This document shows positions 18,134 to 27,632 of a stretch of DNA of 64,000 nt, piece by piece. Numbering within the stretch: position 1 is the first letter of the stretch; each line of letters opens with the position of its first letter. The notes below the pieces were generated by a model that saw only the letters and a program-made list of their open reading frames with translations, searched no databases and was not told the DNA's origin. This DNA comes from Micromonospora thermarum (GTDB lineage Bacteria > Actinomycetota > Actinomycetes > Mycobacteriales > Micromonosporaceae): positions 244,405-308,404 of the forward strand of contig NZ_JAATEO010000003.1 of assembly GCF_012034245.1 (NCBI RefSeq), written 5' to 3'. The position numbers were made by a program, and so were the translations under genes.

Positions 18134-19072
18134 TCACGCGGGCACCTTGGCGGTCGCGTCGATGATCGTGCGGAGCAAATCGACGACGCGCGGGCCCCAG
18201 CGCGAGGCGATGTCGTCGTCCAGCCCGACGACCTGGTTCTTCTTCACCGCCGTGATCCCGGCCCAGCCGGCCCGGGCCTTGACCGTGTCCGCGCTCTGCT
18301 GGCAGCACTTGGTGTCGGCGAGAAAGACGAAGTCCGGGTTGGCCTTGACGATGACCTCCTGGGAGAGCTGCGGGTAGCCGCCACTCTTCCCGTCCGCGTC
18401 GGCCGGGTCGGCGATGTTCTCCAGGCCGGCCAGCGAGTAGATCGAGCCGATGAAGGTCTTGCTGGTGGCGGTGTACAGCTCCGGACCCAGCTCGTGGAAG
18501 TAGGTCAGCTTCTCGGAGCGCTTCGGCAGGTCGGCGACCAGCTTGGCGATGTCGTCCTTCATCCGCGTGACCACGTCGGCGGCCTCGGTCGGGTGCCCGG
18601 TGAGCGTGCCCAGCTCGGTGATCTGCCGGTAGGTGTCGTCGAGCGTGGTCGCCGCCGGGGTGAGGAACACCGGGATCTTCAGCGCGGTCAGCTGGTCGAC
18701 GATCTTGTTGGTGTCGTTGGAGAGCACCACCAGGTCGGGGGTCTTGGCGGCGATGGCCTCGGCGTTCGGCTGGAAGCCGGACAGGTCGCTCTTCGGCGCC
18801 TCGGCCGGGTAGTTCGAGTTGTCGTCGGCGGCGGTCACCTGCTTGCCGGCGCCGATCGCGAACAGCATCTCGGTGGCGCTGGGCGACAGCGAGACGATCT
18901 TCTCGGGCCGCTGGTCGAGGGTCAGCGAGCCGACCGTCACCGGGTACGAGGCGGCGGCCGACGGGCTGCCGCCGGCCGCGGGGGTGTCGGAGGTCTTCTC
19001 GGCGCAGGCGCCGAGGGCGAGCGCGGCCACCGCGAGGGTCGCGGCGAAGAGCCGGGGGGTACGTCTGAGCAT
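18134..19072 (-). CDS. btuF: Substrate-binding lipoprotein of the cobalamin importer
   Basis: 312 aa class III periplasmic-type binding protein. The signal peptide ends in lipobox LALGAC (Cys 23). RPEKIVSLSPSATEMLFAIG and the PDLVVLSNDTN strand are typical of BtuF/FecB proteins. ATG 19072 follows AGGAGGACCC. A CC pair in the C-terminal lobe (ADTKCCQQSADT) is reminiscent of B12 or metal-linked binders. Transcription passes through the riboswitch upstream. Confidence 0.9.
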   Translation of the reverse strand: MLRRTPRLFAATLAVAALALGACAEKTSDTPAAGGSPSAAASYPVTVGSLTLDQRPEKIVSLSPSATEMLFAIGAGKQVTAADDNSNYPAEAPKSDLSGFQPNAEAIAAKTPDLVVLSNDTNKIVDQLTALKIPVFLTPAATTLDDTYRQITELGTLTGHPTEAADVVTRMKDDIAKLVADLPKRSEKLTYFHELGPELYTATSKTFIGSIYSLAGLENIADPADADGKSGGYPQLSQEVIVKANPDFVFLADTKCCQQSADTVKARAGWAGITAVKKNQVVGLDDDIASRWGPRVVDLLRTIIDATAKVPA

Positions 19073-19079
19073 GGGTCCT

Positions 19080-19316
19080 CCTGTCGGTCGAGGAGCGTGG
19101 TGCTTCGCCGACAGGGAGCCGGAGCGCCCGTCCGCGAGGCGCCCTTCCTCGAGAGCGCGTGTCGCGACCCCCACCGCAGGCGACCTGGCTCGTCCCCGGA
19201 TCTCGGGGCATCACAGTTGCGGGACAGCGCCGGTTTCGCACCGGCTTCGCTGCGGGGCGGTCGTAGCGCCTGTCCGCCCGGGCCGGGTAGCACGGGTGGA
19301 ACAGGCCCTAGCACGG
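19080..19316 (-). ncRNA. Cobalamin riboswitch with RBS-sequestering hairpin
   Basis: On the minus strand the leader contains the cobalamin core: GCCGGTGCGAAACCGGC then CTGTCCCGCAACTGTGA (about 19246-19208) and the B12 box GAGCCAGGTCGCCTGC (19191-19176). Just before btuF, CCTGTCGG (19115-19108) and CCGACAGG (19087-19080) form a perfect 8-bp stem with a 20-nt loop. The second arm abuts and partly includes the AGGAGG ribosome-binding site, so it looks like the expression platform for translational control. Outer boundaries are approximate. Confidence 0.9.
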
Positions 19317-19372
19317 TAGCGCACGCTCCGGACCGCTCTCGCCGCTGGCCGCGGGCCTGTGACGAGGGGGTG

Positions 19373-19408
19373 GGTGGGGCCCCGCCGGGGGCGGGACGGG
19401 GCCCCGAC
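19373..19408 (-). terminator. GC-rich hairpin after the M14 peptidase gene
   Basis: GGGGCCCCG pairs with CGGGGCCCC across a C/G-rich loop, a few bases past the peptidase stop (19415). No T tract. Confidence 0.65.
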
Positions 19409-19414
19409 CCGTGC

Positions 19415-21301
19415 TCAGGAGGCGGTGATCGTGACGTTGTCCACGGCCGCCTCGACGAGGCTCGCCCCGGAGGCGTCCGCCGCGTCCACCTGGATGCGGA
19501 CGGACTGCCCGGCGTACGGGGTCAGGTTGAGGTTCGCCACCGCCCAGGAGCCGTTGCGGTTGGTGGCCGCGCCGGCCTGGTTGAGCAGGGTGGTGGTGCC
19601 GCCGCTGTGCACGACGCTGACCCGCAGGTAGTCCGCGGAGGACGCGTTCGAGCCGTGCGCCAGGTACCAGGCCAGCGACAGCGTCAGCGTCCCGCTCGAC
19701 GGCAGGGTCACCGCCGGGGATCGGGCGCTGGTGACGCCGCCGTCGACGTCGTGGTCACCCGCGCCGGCTCCGGCCAGCGGACCGGTGACCAGGTCGTTGC
19801 TGCCCGCGTACGGGGTGAGCTGCTTGGCGCCGCTGGAGGTGGTCGCCTGGGCGGCGCCCCGCTCCCACCGGCCGAGGGTCGCGGTGTCGGTGCCGTTGGG
19901 GTTGACCGTCCAGCCGGTCGCGGTCTCGAAGGTGTCCGACCAGACCGTGGTGCCGCCACCACCGCCGCCGCAGTACTGCGCCTGCTTGCCGATCGCCCGG
20001 TACGGGCAGTCGGCGTACTCGGCGAGGATCAGCACCGCGTCCCGGTTGCGGGAGGTCTCGCGCGGGATCACCTCGTCGGGCGGGTAGAAGCCGCCACCGG
20101 AGGCCGAGCCCGGGTACATCTCGAAGGTGTACGCCCAGATGCCGTGCTGGCCCCACATCCAGTCGATGCTGTCGCCGTCGGTGATGTAGAGGTCGCTGGA
20201 CTGCTGCGGCGTGTAGCCGTTGGTGGCCGCCATCTGCTGGCCGATGGTGGCGAAGGTGTTGTACTGGTCGGCGCTCATCCCCGGGGCGGTGTTGTTGTAC
20301 GTGTAGCCGAACGGCCACAGCACCAGCTGGGAATAGGTGTGGAAGTCGATGTTGGCCTTGATCTGCTGCACGCCGCCGACGACCCGGCTGTTGACGAAGT
20401 TGCGCAGCGCGGCCGTCTCCGGCGCGGAGAACGGCGACGGGCCGCGGTAGGTGTCGGACGAGGTCGAGCCGGAGGATCCGCCGCAGCAGCCCCACTGGTA
20501 GGACCAGTTGCGGTTGAGGTCCGTCCCGACGTACGTGGAGCCGCTGTTGGGCTGCCGGTTCTTCCGCCAGGACCGGTACGAGCCGGTGGCGACGTCGTAC
20601 TCGCTGCCGTCCGGGTTCACCGTCGGCACGATCCACAGCTCGCGGCTGTTGACCACGTTGGTGACCCGGGAGTCGGTGCCGTAGTTGTCGGTGAACAGGT
20701 TGAGCAGGTAGATCGCCATCTCGACGGTGAGGTGCTCGCGGGCGTGCTGCTGCGCGTTGACGAGGATCTCCGGCTCGTCCTCGTCGGTGGCGACGTTGTC
20801 GGAGATCTTCACCGCCATCAGGTCGCGGCCCTCGTACGAGCTGCCGATGCTGATCTTCCGGGCGATGGACGGGTGGTCGGTCACGACCTTGTTCACCACC
20901 GCCGTCAGCTCGGCGTAGTTGTGGTAGTTGGAGTCCGCGGGCGGGAAGTCGAGGGTGCCGATCTCCCCGTCGTCGTGCGCATGCCCCCGGTCGGTGGGCA
21001 CTGCCGCGACCGCCTCCAGCCGGAAGCCCAGCCGGGTGATGGCCGCGGCCTCGGCGCTGGTCGCCGACACGTGCAGGACGCCGTGCTCGGAGTAGTCGAT
21101 CGACGCGCCGGTCCGGGCGACCGCGGAGCGGTCGGCCAGCGTACGCGGGCCGAGCACCCGGTACTGCGTGGCGGCCGGTTCGCCGGAGCGGTCGGGGGTC
21201 GGCTTGGCGGAGACCGGTGGTGCGGCGAGGGTGAGGATGCCGAGCCCCGCCGCGACGACGAGGGCGAGGCGGCGGCGGAGGGTGGGAGTGCGGAAGGCCA
21301 T
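19415..21301 (-). CDS. Secreted zinc carboxypeptidase (M14) with C-terminal beta domain
   Basis: 628 aa. Sec signal peptide (residues 1-32), a propeptide-like region, then an M14 catalytic domain. Zinc ligands are in HAREH (HxxE) and IDFHTYSQL, with [11 protein letters not shown] and the catalytic Glu in AYTFEMYPG. After a Gly-rich hinge (CGGGGGGTT) a jelly-roll-like domain of about 180 residues begins [11 protein letters not shown] and probably binds substrate or cell wall. ATG 21301 follows AGGAGG. It degrades peptides outside the cell. The divergent gene also encodes a secreted peptidase-like protein, so the two may share control. Confidence 0.92.
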   Translation of the reverse strand: MAFRTPTLRRRLALVVAAGLGILTLAAPPVSAKPTPDRSGEPAATQYRVLGPRTLADRSAVARTGASIDYSEHGVLHVSATSAEAAAITRLGFRLEAVAAVPTDRGHAHDDGEIGTLDFPPADSNYHNYAELTAVVNKVVTDHPSIARKISIGSSYEGRDLMAVKISDNVATDEDEPEILVNAQQHAREHLTVEMAIYLLNLFTDNYGTDSRVTNVVNSRELWIVPTVNPDGSEYDVATGSYRSWRKNRQPNSGSTYVGTDLNRNWSYQWGCCGGSSGSTSSDTYRGPSPFSAPETAALRNFVNSRVVGGVQQIKANIDFHTYSQLVLWPFGYTYNNTAPGMSADQYNTFATIGQQMAATNGYTPQQSSDLYITDGDSIDWMWGQHGIWAYTFEMYPGSASGGGFYPPDEVIPRETSRNRDAVLILAEYADCPYRAIGKQAQYCGGGGGGTTVWSDTFETATGWTVNPNGTDTATLGRWERGAAQATTSSGAKQLTPYAGSNDLVTGPLAGAGAGDHDVDGGVTSARSPAVTLPSSGTLTLSLAWYLAHGSNASSADYLRVSVVHSGGTTTLLNQAGAATNRNGSWAVANLNLTPYAGQSVRIQVDAADASGASLVEAAVDNVTITAS

Positions 21302-21517
21302 GGACAACCTCCTGGGAGGCGCGGGAGATCTTTCCCGCTCGGTGGAGCACACTCCACCACCGGTCACATGGTCATATCAACATCCATCCATCTTTACTTT
21401 GCATGTCAGCCGGATCCTTATGTCGGCAAGGATTTTCCATATGTCAACCTGTGGCGAAACTTACTTCCGGGCGGGACACTGGCCGGCAACGATGCCCACC
21501 TCTCCCGTGGAGTACCG
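21302..21517. promoter_or_regulatory. AT-rich divergent promoter region between two exported-protein genes
   Basis: 216 bp with a marked drop in GC (21360-21450). On the minus strand a perfect TTGACA -35-like hexamer is at 21447-21442, with AT-rich sequence beyond it, giving a leader of roughly 100 nt for the M14 gene. The rightward gene has GGAG six bases before its ATG at 21518. Confidence 0.45.
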
Positions 21518-22294
21518 ATGCCCAGACCACGCCTACGCGCCGCCGGTCTCGCCGGCCTCACCGCGCTCGCCCTCCTCGGCACGACGACACCGGCCACCGC
21601 GGGGCCGCTCGCCGCGCCGGCCACCACCGTCGCGCACGACGAGCAGATCACGTACCACGACTGGTCGGGCGGGACCGACTGGCTCGCCGGAACGCTCGCC
21701 GGCACCGTCGCCACCCCGACCGGCCTCACCCTCGGCACGCCGACCGGCACGGTGGACTACAAGGACCCGCACGACAAGAACAAGCGAACCTGGGCCTACG
21801 GCACGTGGACCTCCCCGGTGACCGACGTCGGCTTCGACGCGAGCGAACTCGTCGCCTCCTGGAACGCCGACACCCCGACCGGCAGCTGGATCCAGGTGGA
21901 GTTGCAGGGCAGCTACTCCGGTATGGAGGGACGGGTCACCCGGCTGCACTCGCTGGACGACGTGGAGCGCTTCATCGCCGCCGGCATCCCGGTCGTGACC
22001 AGCCAGTCCTTCCTCGCCAGCGAGCTGGACGGCGCGAACTACGGCACGTCCGGGCACCTGTTCGTGGTGGTCGGCTTCACGCCGGACGGTGACGTGATCG
22101 TCAACGACCCGGCCTCGTCCAGCAACGACGTGGTGCGCAACGTCTACAAGCGGGAGCAGTTCGAGCAGATCTGGCTGCGAACCAAGCGGATCAACGCCAG
22201 CGGCGGGGTCTCCAGCGGCTCCGGCGGCATCGCCTACCTGATCAAGCCCACCGACGTCCCCTGGCCCTCGGCCCCCGGCTCCACCACCTGGTGA
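21518..22294 (+). CDS. C39-family-like secreted peptidase with internal deletion
   Basis: 258 aa. A signal peptide (residues 1-28), the family's N-terminal domain (ITYHDWSGG to WNADTPTGSWIQVEL) and the C-terminal part of the peptidase domain (RVTRLHSLDDVERFIAAGIP, YGTSGHLFVVVGF, VIVNDPASSSNDVVRNVY) are present. Homologues I know carry 150-200 more residues between these blocks, including the catalytic-cysteine motif with its CSPT-like sequence. Here the blocks join directly at ELQGSYSGMEGR with the frame kept. The His side (SGHLFVV) remains but no nucleophile cysteine is visible. Expected to be secreted and inactive unless repurposed. GTGGAG precedes ATG 21518. Confidence 0.75.
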   Translation: MPRPRLRAAGLAGLTALALLGTTTPATAGPLAAPATTVAHDEQITYHDWSGGTDWLAGTLAGTVATPTGLTLGTPTGTVDYKDPHDKNKRTWAYGTWTSPVTDVGFDASELVASWNADTPTGSWIQVELQGSYSGMEGRVTRLHSLDDVERFIAAGIPVVTSQSFLASELDGANYGTSGHLFVVVGFTPDGDVIVNDPASSSNDVVRNVYKREQFEQIWLRTKRINASGGVSSGSGGIAYLIKPTDVPWPSAPGSTTW

Positions 22295-22334
22295 CGCGCC
22301 GACCGGGATGGCGCCGGTGTCGGCGTCCTCCTGG

Positions 22335-22601
22335 TCAGGGGTTGTGCTTCGGCTCCTCGTCCTCGCCGGCCAGGGCCGACCGGAGGCGCTCCTTCTCGGC
22401 GCGGCGCCGCTCGGCGGCGACGGCCATTTCCTCGGCCATCTCGTCCCGCCAGCCCCTCAGCAGGAAGAAGGAGGCGGCCGCCGAGAACACCAGGGCCAGC
22501 ATCAGCTTGAGGAACAGGTTCATCTCGACGAACCAGAGGGCCGCCAGCACGATGACGAACAGCCCGATCCGGCCCAGCGTGTACTTGACCGCCGCGCTCA
22601 T
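22335..22601 (-). CDS. DUF4229-type small membrane protein
   Basis: 88 aa with two hydrophobic helices (about residues 8-28 and 30-50) and a charged C-terminal tail rich in Glu, Arg and Lys. The pattern matches the actinobacterial DUF4229 family of unknown role, often near menaquinone genes. The next gene upstream is also a membrane protein, then mqnE. Weak RBS; ATG 22601. Confidence 0.7.
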   Translation of the reverse strand: MSAAVKYTLGRIGLFVIVLAALWFVEMNLFLKLMLALVFSAAASFFLLRGWRDEMAEEMAVAAERRRAEKERLRSALAGEDEEPKHNP

Positions 22602-22640
22602 CTCCGTACTCCGTTCTCCGCCGCCGGTCGGGCGGCGGCG

Positions 22641-23063
22641 TCAGCCCGTCCGGCGGGCCAGCCACCGTACGCCGGGGAACCACACCACCGCGTACACCAC
22701 GGTGAAGGTCGCCGCACCCAGCGCGCCGGACAGCAGCGGCGGCAGCCCGGCGGCCAGGCCGGCCACCACCAGCCCCGCCGTCACCGCCACCGCGCCGGCG
22801 ACCAGCGCGGTCACCACCCGGGCAGCGCCGAACTCCCAGGCGCGGAAGTCCTCCCAGTAGAGCCACGCCGGCAGGATCACCGCCAGCCACCCGTTGGCCC
22901 GGCCGAACTCCCCGGCACCGAACGAGGCGAAGGCCCAGTCGAAGAGCACCACGGCCAGCAGCCCGACGACCAGGCCGGCCAGGCTCACCCCGAGCAGGTC
23001 GCCCAGGGTCAGGATGCGCCCGTCGGCGTCGCGCCGGGGAAAGCCGCTCTGCTGCTCGGTCAT
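22641..23063 (-). CDS. Four-helix membrane protein of unknown function
   Basis: 140 aa. A short polar N-terminus (MTEQQSGFPRRDADGRI) is followed by four hydrophobic segments and a basic end (RWLARRTG). No family recognised. Start ATG 23063 is 24 bp from the mqnE stop, so it is probably the second gene of an mqnE operon; a link to menaquinone or membrane physiology is only inference. Confidence 0.7.
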   Translation of the reverse strand: MTEQQSGFPRRDADGRILTLGDLLGVSLAGLVVGLLAVVLFDWAFASFGAGEFGRANGWLAVILPAWLYWEDFRAWEFGAARVVTALVAGAVAVTAGLVVAGLAAGLPPLLSGALGAATFTVVYAVVWFPGVRWLARRTG

Positions 23064-23086
23064 GGCCCTACGAGGGTACGCGCCGG

Positions 23087-24256
23087 TCAGGCCCACACCT
23101 GCTGCGGCTCGGCACGCCGCTCCGCCAGCGTCGGCGGGGCGTCGTACTCGCGCACCACCTCGTAGCGGGTGTTCCGCTCGACCGGGCGGAAGCCGGCGTC
23201 CCAGATCAGGTGCAGCAGGTCCTCGCGGTGCATGGTGTTCGGCGTGCCGTACGAGTCGGCGTCGTGGGTGATCTTGTATTCCACGACCGAGCCGTCCAGG
23301 TCGTCCACCCCGAAGTTCAGCGAGAGCTGGGCGACCGAGAGGCCGTGCATCACCCAGAAGCACTTCACGTGCGGGACGTTGTCGAACAGCAGCCGGGACA
23401 CGGCGAAGGTCTTCAGCGACTCGGCCGGGGAGGCCATCGTCGTGCGGGCCTGGATCCGGTTGCGGATCTTGCCGTCCGCCGAGTCGACGAAGTCGTGCTG
23501 GTAGCGCAGCGGGATGAAGACCGCGAAACCGCCGGTCTCGTCCTGCAGCTCGCGCAGCCGCAGCACGTGGTCGACCCGGTGCCGGGGCTCCTCGATGTGC
23601 CCGTACAGCATCGTCGACGGCGTCTTCATGCCCTTGCTGTGGGCCAGCCGGTGGATGCGCGACCAGTCCTCCCAGTGGCAGGCGTGGTCGACGATGTGCT
23701 GCCGGACCTCCCAGTCGAAGATCTCCGCGCCGCCGCCGGTCAGCGACTCCAGGCCGGCGTCCATCAGCTCGTCGAGGATCTCGTCGGCGCTCAGGCCGCT
23801 GATCTTCTCGAACCACTGCACCTCGGTCGCGGTGAAGCACTTGAGCTTGACGTTCGGCAGGGCCGCCTTCAGCTCGCGCAGCACCTTCGGGTAGTAGCGC
23901 CAGGGCAGCGTCGGGTGCAGGCCGTTGACGATGTGCAGCTCGGTGAGCTGCTCGTCCTCCATCTCCTTGGCCTTGCGGACCGCCTCGTCGATGCGCATCG
24001 TGTACGCGTCCTTCTCGCCCGGCTTGCGCTGGAACGAGCAGTACGCGCAGCTCGCGCTGCACACGTTGGTCAGGTTGAGGTGCCGGTTGACGTTGAACAT
24101 CACCCGGTCGCCGTTCAGCTCGGTGCGGCGGTGGTGCGCCAGCCGGCCCAGCCAGGCGAGGTCGTCGCTCTCGTACAGCGCGATGCCGTCCTCGCGGGTC
24201 AGCCGCTCGCCGGCGTACACCTTCGCTTCGAGCTCACGCTTGAGTCCGGCGTCCAT
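23087..24256 (-). CDS. mqnE: Aminofutalosine synthase (radical SAM)
   Basis: Joins 3-enolpyruvylbenzoate to SAM-derived adenosine to give aminofutalosine. 389 aa. CX3CX2C at residues 66-73 (CSASCAYC), FQRKPGEKDAYTM, HIVNGLHPTLPW and IPLRYQHDF are MqnE-type. ATG 24256 has GGGACGGGG upstream; an in-frame GTG at 24277 is a weaker option. With mqnA and mqnC it gives the core of the futalosine route. Confidence 0.95.
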   Translation of the reverse strand: MDAGLKRELEAKVYAGERLTREDGIALYESDDLAWLGRLAHHRRTELNGDRVMFNVNRHLNLTNVCSASCAYCSFQRKPGEKDAYTMRIDEAVRKAKEMEDEQLTELHIVNGLHPTLPWRYYPKVLRELKAALPNVKLKCFTATEVQWFEKISGLSADEILDELMDAGLESLTGGGAEIFDWEVRQHIVDHACHWEDWSRIHRLAHSKGMKTPSTMLYGHIEEPRHRVDHVLRLRELQDETGGFAVFIPLRYQHDFVDSADGKIRNRIQARTTMASPAESLKTFAVSRLLFDNVPHVKCFWVMHGLSVAQLSLNFGVDDLDGSVVEYKITHDADSYGTPNTMHREDLLHLIWDAGFRPVERNTRYEVVREYDAPPTLAERRAEPQQVWA

Positions 24257-24499
24257 GTCCAGCCCCGTCCCTTCCACCTGCGGTCCCGATCGAGCCTACG
24301 TCGGCCGGGCGAGCCGCCGTCAGCGCGGTCGGCGGGCAGCGACGCACTTCACCGCGTTCTCAGCTATCCGTAACCCGGCGACACATCGACATCGCTGCCC
24401 GCGTGCGGTAAGACAGGATGGGGCGCGACTCACACCACTGGTAGCGTCCTGGCGCCGCGCGCACCACGCGTGGCCGTAGCACGCCAGACGGGGAGCGGA
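24257..24499. promoter_or_regulatory. Divergent intergenic region mqnE / NlpC gene
   Basis: About 240 bp containing the promoters of both divergent genes. TAAGACAGGAT near 24410 is a possible -10 area for the rightward gene. I looked for a c-di-AMP (ydaO) riboswitch, common before such hydrolase genes, and saw no core. Confidence 0.35.
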
Positions 24500-26068
24500 A
24501 TGGTCGACAGCAGGTACGGACGACGGCCAGGTCGACGGAGTCCGGTGATCTCACCGGTGCTGCGTCCGAAGCTCTGGTCGGCCCTCCTCGGGGCCGTCGC
24601 CGCCGCCGTGCTGAGCGCCCCCGCGTACGCCGACCCGGCCCTGCCCACCACCGTGCCGGACACGGGCGCCCGCCCGGTCGCGTCCGGCCCGCTCAGCCTG
24701 CCCGGCGGCGTGCCGCTCGTCCCGACGCCGGGCGCGGCCGGCGCACCGGTCACCAACCTCGTCAACGGCCCGCTCGCCACGCAGATCTACGCCGCCGAGG
24801 CGCGCATCGGCCAGCTCGGCGACGAGCTGCTCCTGCTGCGACAGAAGCGCACCGAGGCCGAGGCGCAGCTCGGCACCGCCGAGCGGGACCTGGCCCTGGC
24901 ACGGGACGCGCTGGCCCGGGCCCAGGAGCGGGCCGACACCGCCGTCGCCGACGCCATCAAGGCCGCCGCGGCGCTGCCGCCCGCCGAGTTCGCGACCGAC
25001 CTGCACGACCTGAGCCAGCTCTCCCGGATCGCCCGCGGCGAGGAGGTCGAGGGCGGGGACACCACCGCCGCGACCCGCGAGCTCAACCGGGCCCGCACCG
25101 GCGAGCAGGCCGCCCAGCAGGCGCTGCTGGCCGCGCAGAGCCGGGTGGAGGCCGCCCGCACGGCGTACACGACGGGCGAGCAGACGCTGCGCGCCGAGGA
25201 GGCGAAGCTCGCCAAGCTGCGCACGGACAACGCGGCGCAGCTGATCGAGCTGGAGCGCCAGCAGGAGGCCGCGGAGCAGGCGCTCGGAGCCGGGTACGTC
25301 GCCAACGAGACCGCGAACGGGCTGGCCGCGCACCCGGTGGCACTCAAGGCGCTCGCGTACGCGAAGGCACAGCTCGGCGACCCGTACCTGTGGGCGGCCG
25401 AGGGGCCGGACCGGTTCGACTGCTCGGGCCTCATCTGGGCCGCGTACCGGTCGGCGGGCTACTACGACCTCCCGCGGGTCTCCCGCGACCAGTACTACGC
25501 CACCCGGTACCGCACCGTGGCCCGCACCGCCCTGCTCCCCGGCGACCTGCTCTTCTTCGCCTCCGGGTCGAGCTGGACGAGCATCCACCACATGGGCATG
25601 TACGTGGGCGGCGGCAAGATGATCCACGCCCCGAGCAGCGGCGACGTGGTCAAGATCTCGACGGTGCGCTGGTCCCGCCTCTACGCGGCCACCCGGGTGG
25701 TCGGCGGGGTCCCCGTGCCGACCACGCCGGCCCCCACGCCGAGCGCTCCGGCCACCTCGAAACCCCCGGCCAGCCCGAAGCCGCCGGCCACCCCCAAGCC
25801 GACCCCGTCAACCACGACGTCGCCCAGCACGTCCCCGTCGCCGTCCACCTCGCCGTCCGCGACCCCGTCCGATTCGGCCTCGCCGACGCCGTCGCCGTCC
25901 GGCAGCACGCCGGCCCCGGAGTCCAGCGTCCCGTCGAGTCCCGCGACCGAGCCCTCGACACCATCGCCGGAGACGACGACCAGCCGCGCGGTCGCGACCA
26001 CGGCGGCGAGCAGTTCGGCGCCGTCGGAGAGCACGTCGGCCAGCGCCTCGGCGAGCACCGGCAGCTGA
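24500..26068 (+). CDS. Secreted NlpC/P60 peptidoglycan hydrolase
   Basis: 522 aa. Signal peptide (residues 20-45, ending APAYAD), a long coiled coil (about 100-270, heptad-like runs of Ala, Glu, Leu), and an NlpC/P60 cysteine peptidase domain (about 285-400) with catalytic Cys in FDCSGLIWAAY and His in HHMGMYVGGG. The C-terminal 110 residues are a low-complexity Ser/Thr/Pro tail. This is the RipA-like plan of actinobacterial cell-separation endopeptidases that cut peptide stems. ATG 24500 has GGGGAGCGG just before it. Confidence 0.9.
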   Translation: MVDSRYGRRPGRRSPVISPVLRPKLWSALLGAVAAAVLSAPAYADPALPTTVPDTGARPVASGPLSLPGGVPLVPTPGAAGAPVTNLVNGPLATQIYAAEARIGQLGDELLLLRQKRTEAEAQLGTAERDLALARDALARAQERADTAVADAIKAAAALPPAEFATDLHDLSQLSRIARGEEVEGGDTTAATRELNRARTGEQAAQQALLAAQSRVEAARTAYTTGEQTLRAEEAKLAKLRTDNAAQLIELERQQEAAEQALGAGYVANETANGLAAHPVALKALAYAKAQLGDPYLWAAEGPDRFDCSGLIWAAYRSAGYYDLPRVSRDQYYATRYRTVARTALLPGDLLFFASGSSWTSIHHMGMYVGGGKMIHAPSSGDVVKISTVRWSRLYAATRVVGGVPVPTTPAPTPSAPATSKPPASPKPPATPKPTPSTTTSPSTSPSPSTSPSATPSDSASPTPSPSGSTPAPESSVPSSPATEPSTPSPETTTSRAVATTAASSSAPSESTSASASASTGS

Positions 26069-26188
26069 CGCGATCCGTCCGGTACCGACTCCGGCTGTGC
26101 GGTCGGGTCGGAATGTGGCACGGTGAGACTCAGGCACGCCCGGTCCGGCGTCACGGATCCGGGTGCGAGCGTGGCGCGGAGGGCGAGC

Positions 26189-27547
26189 ATGGCCGAGCAG
26201 AACGTCCCGGTGGACCCGTCCGCCCCCGATCTCACCGGCCAGCCCGGCGAGCCGGGCGGCGACGTCCCGGGCACGACGTCCACGGCCGACTCCGCCGGTG
26301 ACCGCCCGGCCCCGGACGCCGGCGGGACTCGGTCCGCGGCGCCCGCGCCCACGCGAGGGCGGGTCAGCGTCGCCACCGCGGTCGCCCCGCCATCGGCTGG
26401 CATGGTCCCGACCGGCGGGGCCGCGACGCCCTACCGGGCGACCGGCTCCGCCTCCGTACCGTCGCCGGACGTTCCCGGTCAGCGCGTCGCCACGTCCGAA
26501 CCGGACGGCGCACGGGCACCGGCCCCCGCCGAGCCGGACGCACCCGCTCCCGCAGCGGCCAGCGCGGCCGAGAATGCCGGGCCGACCGACACTCCGGCCA
26601 ACGCACCCGCCCCCGCCGAGCCGGACGCACCCGCTTTCCGGCCGGCCGACGCCGCCGAGGGAACCGGACCGGCGGACGCCCGGGACGGTGGGCCCGCCGA
26701 CGAGGTGCGCGAGGGCGGGGCTGCCGCGCGGGCCAGCGTGTCGGTGCCCGGGGCGAGCCGGGTCTCGGCCGCTGAGGCGGCGGCCATCCGGTCGATCACC
26801 GGGGAGGCGCGGATCTACCGGGCGGGGCCGGTCAACCCGGAGCCCCCCGAGCCGGCGCAGCCGCCGGAGCCGGCGCAGCCACCGAAGCCCCCGGTGCCGG
26901 AACCGGAGCCCGCGCCCGCGCCGACGCCGCCCGTCCCCGGGCCCACCCCGCCGTCGCCCACCCCACCGGTGCCCGGTCCGACGCCGCCCTCCCCGGGCCC
27001 GTACCCACCGGGTCCGATCCCGCCGCGGCCGACGCCCGGTCCGGTCCCGCCCGTGCCGGGCCCGCCCGCGCCGCCGCCGGGCCCGCCGGTGCCCCCGCCG
27101 CCGCCACCGCCCGGCCCGATGCCGTCGCCCCCGTTCCCGCCGCCGCCCGCGACCTCCTGGTCCGCCGACGCGGCCGGGCAGCCGGCACCGCTCACCGGAC
27201 GCGCCGCCGTACCGGTGTCGGCACCGTCGGCGGTGCCCGGCCCGCGGAGCGGCCGGCAGGACCGGTACGAGGGCGACCTGGGCTCGATCTACAGCGCCGG
27301 AACGGACGGTCCGGGGTTCGCCACCGTCGCGCTCCCGGCGAACTCGCTGGAGACGTCCGGTTCCCTGACCGGGCACATCCTCGCCCAGGGCTGGACGGCG
27401 ACGCCGGCCGAGGAGCGGTCCAGCAACGCCCGCGTGGTGCTCGTCCTCGCCGCGTCGGTGGGGCTGCTCGTGGCGATCAGCGTGCTGGTCGTCCTGCTCG
27501 CCAACGACGCGATGGACGGGCTGGTGGGCAAGATCCTGAGCCGGTGA
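26189..27547 (+). CDS. Proline-rich single-pass membrane protein
   Basis: 452 aa. A long Ala/Pro/Glu-rich disordered region, a proline-dense segment (about residues 210-320, PPEP, PTPP and PPPPPP runs) and a C-terminal transmembrane helix (VVLVLAASVGLLVAISVLVVLL) with a short tail. It looks tail-anchored with a large cytoplasmic disordered domain. Third-position GC is extreme. No known family. ATG 26189 follows GGAGGG. It may be co-transcribed with the NlpC gene 120 bp upstream. Confidence 0.65.
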   Translation: MAEQNVPVDPSAPDLTGQPGEPGGDVPGTTSTADSAGDRPAPDAGGTRSAAPAPTRGRVSVATAVAPPSAGMVPTGGAATPYRATGSASVPSPDVPGQRVATSEPDGARAPAPAEPDAPAPAAASAAENAGPTDTPANAPAPAEPDAPAFRPADAAEGTGPADARDGGPADEVREGGAAARASVSVPGASRVSAAEAAAIRSITGEARIYRAGPVNPEPPEPAQPPEPAQPPKPPVPEPEPAPAPTPPVPGPTPPSPTPPVPGPTPPSPGPYPPGPIPPRPTPGPVPPVPGPPAPPPGPPVPPPPPPPGPMPSPPFPPPPATSWSADAAGQPAPLTGRAAVPVSAPSAVPGPRSGRQDRYEGDLGSIYSAGTDGPGFATVALPANSLETSGSLTGHILAQGWTATPAEERSSNARVVLVLAASVGLLVAISVLVVLLANDAMDGLVGKILSR

Positions 27548-27632
27548 CGGCCGGGTGAGCCGCCCCACTACGGTTCCGCGACGGCGTGGCGGTCCGGGCC
27601 GACCGCCGTACACTGGGTGAGATCACTGACCC

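Noticed and set aside
17882..22294. A 1470-codon open frame on the plus strand
   Set aside because: It runs antisense through btuC, btuF, the riboswitch and the M14 gene. Only its last 258 codons are the C39-like gene; the rest is a GC-driven shadow.
24280..24499. c-di-AMP riboswitch before the NlpC/P60 gene
   Set aside because: Such a leader is common for this gene type, but none of its conserved core is visible here.
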